Position numbers and translations under genes: made by a program. From CAZESH01 sp964514665 (GTDB lineage: Bacteria > Bacillota > Bacilli > Paenibacillales > KCTC-25726), in the NCBI GenBank assembly GCA_964514665.1, contig CAZESH010000301.1, forward strand, positions 1 through 5,292: 5,292 nt of DNA. Reading direction: 5' to 3'. The stretch's first letter is position 1. Each line of letters starts with the position of its first letter. The notes beneath the pieces are model-generated. The model was not told the DNA's origin and did not search any database. It worked only from the letters and a program-made list of their open reading frames with translations. Below, in pieces: positions 1 through 4,742 of this stretch.

Positions 1-1472
1 ATATCGGCCCCGGCCTGCACCGAACGCAGGGCAGCGGTTTGCATGTCATAATGGTTGGCGATCGCCCCCATCGTCATGTCATCGGTAATGACAACGCCTT
101 GAAAGCCCAATTTTTTGCGCAGCATGTCGGTAATGATGACAGGCGACATGGAGGCAGGGTAGCGGGTTTTCAATTGCGGCACGAGCAAGTGCGTGACCAT
201 CACGATGTCGGCGCCATGCCCGATGGCATGCTTGTAAGGCACCCAGTCGATTTTTTCCAATGAGTCTGTGCCGTACTGCAAGCTTGGCAGGTCTTTGTGC
301 GCATCGATCGTTACACTGCCGTACCCCGGAAAATGCTTGATGACGGAAATCACGTTCTTGGATTGGATGCCGTTCATCACCGCTGCTCCCAATCGGCTCA
401 CTTCGTCCGGATTTGAACCCAGTGAGCGACTGCCGATCACGGATTTTCCTGGATGCACGTTGACATCAAGAACCGGGGCATAATCCACGTTGAATCCGAG
501 AGCAAGCAGCTCACGTCCCAAAACTTGCCCGACCCGATAAGCAAAATTCGCATCATGGACTTTGCCTACGGACGCACTGGAAGGCATTTTGAAGATCGGA
601 TCCGGCATGCGGTCCACTTCTCCGCCTTCTTCATCCACGCTGATCAATAACGGCATGGGATTATGGGCAGCTGTGTTCAGTTCTTTTAATCGATTCGTGA
701 ATTGCACGGTTTGGGCCGCGCTTTGAATATTGCCGCCATACAGGATAACGCCGCCTACGTGATGCTGTTTGATCAAGGCTACGGCATCCGCTCCGGGGGA
801 CGTCCCGTTGATTCCAACCATCATCATTTGGCCTATTTTTTCATCCAGAGACATCCTGTTTATTTCCGCGTCGAGGGAGTGCTCGGCGACTTGCGGATTA
901 TAGATGGAAATATGGTCGATGTGCGGGTTGGGATTTTGTTCGTCCGGCTTCGGCATAACCCATTTCAGTTGATATTGGCCGCTTAGCGGATAGACCCATA
1001 TTTGTTGATGCACCGCTTCGCTGTCGTAATGCAGCACCTTGTCCGGATCGCCCATGGCCTGTTTGATGTCGTTTAGCGTGAGGCTCTGTATGGATTTGTT
1101 GTAGGAGCGCACGTCAAAAATGGGAGAATGCCGGTAATAGCCAAAAACGGTCGAGCGATCTTCATACGCCGCATAGATTCCGGCTTTCGTATCGCTTTGT
1201 TTTTTTGGCGCTCCCCAGCTTTTTTCAATTGTGCTCATATCGGTTTCCCCGGCAACGAAAGGTTCTCCGGGCACTTTCCCTTCTTTGCCAGCTTCGATGA
1301 CAGCAGTCAAGGAGGCTTGGGCGGAAGTCGTGTTTGCGGGTTGCGAGGCTGTGGGGGTCTCGCTGGGTACCGAAGAAGAGGCCGTATTATCGGGATTGGC
1401 AGGATCCGAATAACACCCTGGCGCAATAATCGTGATAAAAAAAAGGATCATCATGAAATAGATGGACTTCAT
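1..1472 (-). CDS. DUF4309-NagZ-like GH3 beta-N-acetylhexosaminidase lipoprotein (3' end cut off)
   Basis: The frame is open for 490 codons from ATG 1472 to the window edge; the C-terminus is missing. Residues 1-20 form a lipoprotein-type signal peptide ending in APGC (Cys20 as lipid anchor; the -3 Ala makes a weak lipobox). Residues 21-53 are a Ser/Thr/Pro/Ala linker. Residues about 54-192 match the DUF4309/YjgB pattern (GKVPG, IFDVRSY, the GDPDKVLHYD region, HIDHISIYNP). Residues about 200-490 are a GH3 catalytic domain: DEEGG at 280-284, KHFPG at 379-383, the acid/base pair Asp390-Ala-His392, and ITDDM with the probable nucleophile Asp464. NagZ enzymes remove GlcNAc from muropeptides, so this one would act on wall fragments outside the membrane. 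The DUF4309 role is unknown. Oddities are the N-terminal fusion and PGYGS instead of the usual PGHGD. The start has no good SD of its own; no other in-frame start lies upstream before a stop. Confidence 0.93.
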   Translation of the reverse strand, partial: MKSIYFMMILFFITIIAPGCYSDPANPDNTASSSVPSETPTASQPANTTSAQASLTAVIEAGKEGKVPGEPFVAGETDMSTIEKSWGAPKKQSDTKAGIYAAYEDRSTVFGYYRHSPIFDVRSYNKSIQSLTLNDIKQAMGDPDKVLHYDSEAVHQQIWVYPLSGQYQLKWVMPKPDEQNPNPHIDHISIYNPQVAEHSLDAEINRMSLDEKIGQMMMVGINGTSPGADAVALIKQHHVGGVILYGGNIQSAAQTVQFTNRLKELNTAAHNPMPLLISVDEEGGEVDRMPDPIFKMPSSASVGKVHDANFAYRVGQVLGRELLALGFNVDYAPVLDVNVHPGKSVIGSRSLGSNPDEVSRLGAAVMNGIQSKNVISVIKHFPGYGSVTIDAHKDLPSLQYGTDSLEKIDWVPYKHAIGHGADIVMVTHLLVPQLKTRYPASMSPVIITDMLRKKLGFQGVVITDDMTMGAIANHYDMQTAALRSVQAGAD

Positions 1473-1516
1473 TTCATATAAACCCCGAACGCATAGAATT
1501 GAGTGCAGCCTTTCAT
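1469..1516 (-). CDS. Possible 15-residue leader peptide coupled to the lipoprotein gene
   Basis: A short frame reads MKGCTQFYAFGVYMK and stops in an ATGA overlap with the lipoprotein start (TGA 1471-1469, ATG 1472-1470). Its ATG at 1516 follows the purine-rich GGGGTGG (1528-1522) at 5 nt, whereas the lipoprotein ATG has only a poor GGGG about 10 nt upstream. A TATAAT at 1555-1550 would start transcription near 1543, giving a short leader with this ATG as the first start codon. Together these suggest translational coupling, with ribosomes ending the leader and restarting on the lipoprotein. The peptide resembles no family I know, and a chance ORF is quite possible. The same frame is open further upstream to an ATG at 1672, but that longer version would span the promoter and is less likely. 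Confidence 0.3.
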   Translation of the reverse strand: MKGCTQFYAFGVYMK

Positions 1517-1549
1517 TGAATCCACCCCAAATTCATAAATGATATCCAT

Positions 1550-1555
1550 ATTATA
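1550..1555 (-). promoter_or_regulatory. Candidate sigma-A -10 element for the lipoprotein gene
   Basis: The minus strand carries a perfect TATAAT at 1555-1550, about 80 nt before the lipoprotein ATG and 34 nt before the possible leader-peptide ATG. No good -35 box lies 16-18 nt upstream, so the promoter is weak, activator-dependent, or not real. A second option upstream is an extended -10, TGCTATAAC at 1624-1616, also with a poor -35. Confidence 0.35.
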
Positions 1556-1653
1556 CGATATTTTCCTACCGGCATGCGCCCAAATCCATAATAAATCAAA
1601 CTCCCTCCATGGTATGTTATAGCAAATTATGTACCCAATTTTCATTTCCAAAG

Positions 1654-1682
1654 CAGGGAAATTATTCAACAATTCAGAATTA
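1654..1682 (+). promoter_or_regulatory. Candidate sigma-H promoter of the PAS histidine kinase
   Basis: CAGGGAAAT (1654-1662) and TCAGAATTA (1674-1682) are separated by 11 nt. They fit the sigma-H pattern RnAGGAWWW, N11-12, RnnGAATWW with mismatches at the two R positions and the first A. Transcription would start near 1689, about 25-35 nt before the possible kinase starts. No comparable sigma-A promoter was found in front of the gene. In Bacillus, kinA is transcribed by sigma-H, which fits a phosphorelay kinase. The match is imperfect and was found by eye. Confidence 0.35.
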
Positions 1683-1707
1683 TATTGGATACAACTTTAG
1701 CTGAACT

Positions 1708-1713
1708 GGAGAG
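1708..1713 (+). promoter_or_regulatory. SD sequence of the kinase; argues for a GTG start at 1723
   Basis: GGAGAG directly abuts the ATG at 1714, too close for normal use (2 nt from the GGAG core). In-frame GTG at 1723 lies 9 nt after the element (11 nt from the GGAG core), and TTG at 1726 three bases later. GTG 1723 is therefore a better-placed start, shortening the protein by three residues. Confidence 0.5.
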
Positions 1714-4227
1714 ATGTCAACTGTGTTGAATTCCGATGACATGATCTTTCAACATTCCCTGATAGGCATTGCTTTTGTTGGAATGGATGGATCATGGTTA
1801 AAAGTAAATGATGCCCTTTGCGAAACATTCGGTTACACAAAAGAGGAATTGCTTCAAAAAAACTTCATGAGCCTGGTTTATCAGGAGGATGCCAACCTCT
1901 GTGAAAACCGGCATGAACATCTGCTTGCAGGAACAACGGATCGACATTCTATTGAAATAAGATGCATTCATAAACTCGGATACACCATACGGGTAACCAT
2001 GATGCACTCACTGGTTCGAGATGCGGCAGGAGAAGCAGCGCATTATATTGTTCAAATTAAAGAGATTGCCGATCGAAAAAGAATGGAGCTGGAGCTTGAG
2101 GAAAGCAGAGAACGGCATCGATCCCTGCATGATTGCAATCAAAACGGCATCATTACGTGCGATCTTTCAGGGAATATTCTCGCCGTGAATCCTGCTGCCG
2201 AAAAATTGACGGGTTACGCATCTGAAGAATTATTACGTCGAAAAATTTTCGCTTTATTTTCTTCGGACCATAATTTATTCGTTTTTAAAAATACTGGATT
2301 CGAAGTAAATATTCGCCATAAAGAGGGTACCACCCTGGAAGTTGAAGCCATGGATGTCCCGATTAGGATGAAAGATAAGCTTGAGGGTTACTACATCATA
2401 TTTAAGAACATATCGCAAAAGAAAAAGGTGCTTGAAACCCTGCGGCAAACTCAGCTTGAAGTGGCAGAAATATTGCAAAATCAGCAGGGTATGACGTTTA
2501 AATTCAAAAAAATCAATGGACGGTTTATCCACACTTTATGTGACGGTGAATTATTGTACAAATTGGGTTTTAGCCCTAAGCAAGTTATAGGCAAAGATTT
2601 GAAAGAAATCTTCCCGGCTGAGATAGCTGAGAGAAAAGAAAATTACTATAACAGGGCATGGAACGGTGAGGATAATGTTTTGTATGAAGGGACAACCGGG
2701 GAGGTTACCTATTTGGCTTCCTTAAAGCCTGTCATCAAAGATGGGCTTGTTACGGAGGTCATTGCTTCTTGTGTGGATATTACCGAAAGAAAAAAAGCGG
2801 AAATGACGTTCATGGAAACCAAAGCGTTGTACTCTACTCTTGTTGAGAATGCTCTGGTGGGCGTCTTTCTATATGAAGAAGGAAAACTGGTTTATTTAAA
2901 TCCGCATTTGGCAAACATGTTTGGTTATAATCAAACGGAGTTTCTGCAACTCAAATATGTGGATCTAATAATTGAAGAAGACTACATACAACTAAAAGAG
3001 CAAACCACGAAAATGCTTGTTGACAAGGGTTCCAAGCTTGATTTTCAAATCAGGGGAAGAAAAAAAGACAATAAAATCATTTATTTGGAAGGGAATCTTT
3101 CGTTTATAACTTATAAAGACAGACTGTCCATTTTGGGAACCGTTGTCGACCTGACATACAAAACACAATCAGAACAATTACTCGTTGAAACTGCCGATCG
3201 GTACCAAAAATTGATCAAGTTTCTTCCTGAACCTATAGTTGTACATGAAGATGGAATCATAAATTATACCAACGTTTCGGCCATAAAGCTGGTAAAAGCC
3301 GCGAACGAGAGTGAATTGATTGGAAAGAGCTTGATGGATTTCTTTCATCCGGAAGATCGCGAAGAGGTCATGAAGCGCTTGCATCAAGTCACAGAGACAG
3401 ATGAACCAATTGAATTTGTGGAAAGAAAAATTTATTGTGTTACCGGAGAACGGATAGAAATTGAGACTTCCAGCATTCGCATTCATAGTAAAGGCGGGAG
3501 AAATGTTGTTCTGTCAGTCCTAAGGGATGTAACAGGAAAGAAACAAGCCGAAGAACGTCTCATCAGATCCGAAAAGCTTTCTGCCGCGGGGCAATTGGCT
3601 GCAGGGGTGGCACATGAAATTCGAAATCCGCTAACTTCTCTCAAAGGCTTCACTCAGTTTTTTAAAGCAAAATTCACGGATCATACCGACCTTTTTGATC
3701 TTATGTTGGAGGAATTGAACCGGATCAACATTATTGTGAATGATTTCATGTCTTTGGCGAAGCCTCATGTCAACGAGTTCAAACAAGGAAACATTGTCCA
3801 GATCCTTCAAAGCGTCATTTCCATTGTGGAAACCCAGGCCATCATGATGAATGTCAATATCATGAAAAATTATACGGATGAAATCCCGCCCGTTTATTGT
3901 GACGAGAACCGTTTGAATCAAGTTTTTTTGAATATTATCAAAAATGCAATTGAGGCAATGCCCGAGGGCGGAGATGTTACAATCACAATCAAACGATTGG
4001 AATCTAATCATTTGTTGATTCGAATCAAAGATCAAGGGCGCGGAATACCAGAGACTGTTATAAGCAGGATAGGGGAGCCCTTTTTTACTACCAAAGAAAA
4101 GGGGACGGGGCTCGGATTGACGATGAGTCAACGGATTATTCAATCCCATAACGGCAATTTCGAGATATACAGCAAGAACAACAACGGAACAACTGTCGAT
4201 ATTACTTTGCCTATTTTAATGAGCTGA
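1714..4227 (+). CDS. Soluble sensor histidine kinase with five PAS domains (sporulation-kinase-like)
   Basis: This 837-residue kinase has no membrane segment or signal peptide, so it should sense a cytoplasmic signal. PAS-type repeats lie at about 8-120, 133-236, 245-362, 370-484 and 496-611, most ending in a linker helix such as DITERKKAE. The HisKA domain (about 622-685) carries the phosphoacceptor His634 in HEIRNPL. The ATPase domain (about 727-837) shows the N box Asn740-IIK-Asn744, the G1 box DQGRG (773-777), PFFTTK (789-794) and the G2 box GTGLG (797-801), so it looks active. There is no receiver and no adjacent response regulator in the window, making it an orphan here. HEIRNPLTSLKGF and the helix with NDFMSLAKP resemble KinA/KinC/KinE, which feed Spo0F in the phosphorelay; that role is inferred. 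PAS2 is shortened. PAS3 (FIHTLCDGELLYKLG) resembles a PAS variant I recall from other Bacillota signalling proteins. Numbering uses ATG 1714, but GTG 1723 is better spaced from the SD. Confidence 0.95.
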   Translation: MSTVLNSDDMIFQHSLIGIAFVGMDGSWLKVNDALCETFGYTKEELLQKNFMSLVYQEDANLCENRHEHLLAGTTDRHSIEIRCIHKLGYTIRVTMMHSLVRDAAGEAAHYIVQIKEIADRKRMELELEESRERHRSLHDCNQNGIITCDLSGNILAVNPAAEKLTGYASEELLRRKIFALFSSDHNLFVFKNTGFEVNIRHKEGTTLEVEAMDVPIRMKDKLEGYYIIFKNISQKKKVLETLRQTQLEVAEILQNQQGMTFKFKKINGRFIHTLCDGELLYKLGFSPKQVIGKDLKEIFPAEIAERKENYYNRAWNGEDNVLYEGTTGEVTYLASLKPVIKDGLVTEVIASCVDITERKKAEMTFMETKALYSTLVENALVGVFLYEEGKLVYLNPHLANMFGYNQTEFLQLKYVDLIIEEDYIQLKEQTTKMLVDKGSKLDFQIRGRKKDNKIIYLEGNLSFITYKDRLSILGTVVDLTYKTQSEQLLVETADRYQKLIKFLPEPIVVHEDGIINYTNVSAIKLVKAANESELIGKSLMDFFHPEDREEVMKRLHQVTETDEPIEFVERKIYCVTGERIEIETSSIRIHSKGGRNVVLSVLRDVTGKKQAEERLIRSEKLSAAGQLAAGVAHEIRNPLTSLKGFTQFFKAKFTDHTDLFDLMLEELNRINIIVNDFMSLAKPHVNEFKQGNIVQILQSVISIVETQAIMMNVNIMKNYTDEIPPVYCDENRLNQVFLNIIKNAIEAMPEGGDVTITIKRLESNHLLIRIKDQGRGIPETVISRIGEPFFTTKEKGTGLGLTMSQRIIQSHNGNFEIYSKNNNGTTVDITLPILMS

Positions 4228-4269
4228 AAAAACCTGCAGGACCCTTCGTTAAAAAGGTTTCTCTGCAGG
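4227..4269 (-). terminator. Rho-independent terminator of the Sm-like gene
   Basis: Read on the minus strand, CCTGCAG (4269-4263) pairs with CTGCAGG (4239-4233). Inside, ACCTTTT pairs with GAAGGGT around a TAAC loop, allowing G-U pairs. An AGAA/C internal loop separates the two stems, and TTTTTT (4232-4227) follows. It ends the minus-strand transcript about 94 nt after the stop at 4321. The T tract overlaps the last base of the kinase stop codon. On the plus strand the hairpin also forms right after the kinase, but without a T tract, so it may only shape that mRNA's 3' end. Confidence 0.75.
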
Positions 4270-4320
4270 CAGAGAGTCAAGTTTGATTCCTCGGAACTGA
4301 TGACGGAAGTTTTTGGTTTA

Positions 4321-4575
4321 TTAGTAATAAGGATGGTGTCGTGGTTTAGTTTCCAATAATACAATGACAAGGAGATCGAACAAAACCAGGGGAAGAATAA
4401 ACGGGAAAAATGAGATGGTCGCTTTATTATTGTCCATTGTTTTAAGAGGTTTGAGATAAACTCTATTATTATCAATCTTTACAATTTTTCCACGGTATAC
4501 GCCATGGACTGTTTTTATCTCAACCATTCGATTGAAGTATTTTTTGCATATTTTACGGTTGGCGGCTGCATCCAT
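4321..4575 (-). CDS. Small protein: Sm-like N-terminal region plus hydrophobic C-terminal segment
   Basis: This 84-residue hypothetical protein starts at ATG 4575, chosen because GGAGGTGA (4588-4581) lies 8 nt upstream; an in-frame GTG at 4584 overlaps that SD and is unlikely. Residues about 17-44 (from MVEIKTVHGVYRGKIVKI to RVYLKPL) form the short bent-strand pattern of Sm/Hfq-like barrels, where G-x-x-x-G and N-R-V-Y-L mark the turns. Residues 56-74 are strongly hydrophobic (FFPFILPLVLFDLLVIVLL), long enough for one membrane pass, followed by a short polar tail rich in His and Tyr. I recall similar small proteins of unknown function in Bacillales but cannot name a characterised homologue. 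The gene stands alone, facing the kinase, with its own terminator at 4227-4269 and a candidate sporulation-type promoter upstream. RNA binding is not implied by the fold alone. Confidence 0.82.
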   Translation of the reverse strand: MDAAANRKICKKYFNRMVEIKTVHGVYRGKIVKIDNNRVYLKPLKTMDNNKATISFFPFILPLVLFDLLVIVLLETKPRHHPYY

Positions 4576-4580
4576 CTGTT

Positions 4581-4590
4581 TCACCTCCCT
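4581..4590 (-). promoter_or_regulatory. Strong SD that fixes the start of the Sm-like gene
   Basis: The minus strand reads AGGGAGGTGA, nearly fully complementary to the 16S rRNA 3' end. It sits at optimal distance from ATG 4575 and overlaps the alternative GTG at 4584-4582, which rules that codon out as the likely start. Confidence 0.85.
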
Positions 4591-4607
4591 CTCATATGGA
4601 CATGTTA

Positions 4608-4636
4608 TATTATATGCCGGTTCAATAGTTAAAGTG
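4608..4636 (-). promoter_or_regulatory. Candidate sigma-K (or sigma-E) promoter of the Sm-like gene
   Basis: The minus strand carries CAC (4636-4634), a 17-nt spacer, and CATATAATA (4616-4608). This matches the sigma-K pattern mAC, N16-17, CATAnnnTA. The -10 also fits sigma-E (CATAnnnT), though no good sigma-E -35 is present. Embedded in it is TATAAT, a perfect sigma-A -10 box, but no sigma-A -35 lies at the right distance. Transcription would start about 25 nt before the ATG. This points to late mother-cell expression, but short consensus sequences match by chance easily. Confidence 0.35.
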
Positions 4637-4742
4637 TGGGTTAGTAGATAGAGTATCCCTCCCTGTAAATTTCTCGGACAAAAGAATAAATGCCTAAATT
4701 AAGGACAAAATTTCCATTGTAAGGATAAATCTAATCAAGGGC

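Larger units (their letters stand above)
4576..4742. other. Divergent intergenic region with short direct repeats
   Basis: This 167-bp AT-rich gap separates the minus-strand Sm-like gene from the plus-strand glutamate synthase-like gene. It holds the SD and promoter of the former. On the plus strand, GGACAAAA occurs twice (4676-4683 and 4703-4710), with a related GGATAAAT at 4723-4730. I found no convincing plus-strand sigma-A promoter and no riboswitch-like structure. Confidence 0.5.

Noticed and set aside
1128..1481. 117-codon plus-strand ORF rich in Gly, Arg and Cys, and an overlapping 60-codon ORF
   Set aside because: Both are antisense to the start of the lipoprotein gene, whose signal peptide, linker and DUF4309 domain explain the sequence. 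The composition is that of a shadow frame.
1469..1672. 67-codon version of the leader frame
   Set aside because: Its first three quarters would cover the candidate TATAAT at 1555-1550. Its ATG does not have a good SD, so only the last 15 codons were kept as a possible leader.
3631..4149. 172-codon minus-strand ORF
   Set aside because: It lies antisense to the HisKA and ATPase domains of the kinase, has no SD or family resemblance, and is explained by the conserved coding strand.
4227..4269. Terminator of the kinase on the plus strand
   Set aside because: The hairpin forms on this strand too, but it is followed by CAGAGAG rather than a T tract, so intrinsic termination in that direction is not supported.
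4140..4475. 111-codon minus-strand ORF overlapping both the kinase end and the Sm-like gene
   Set aside because: It runs in another frame through the Sm-like gene, crosses the terminator hairpin and enters the kinase; it lacks an SD. The 4321-4575 frame has a near-perfect SD and a sensible domain pattern.
4657..4679. Sigma-A promoter with TTTACA on the minus strand
   Set aside because: TTTACA is one base off the -35 consensus, but the hexamer 17 nt downstream (TACTAA) matches only three of six -10 bases. The site nearer the gene is better.
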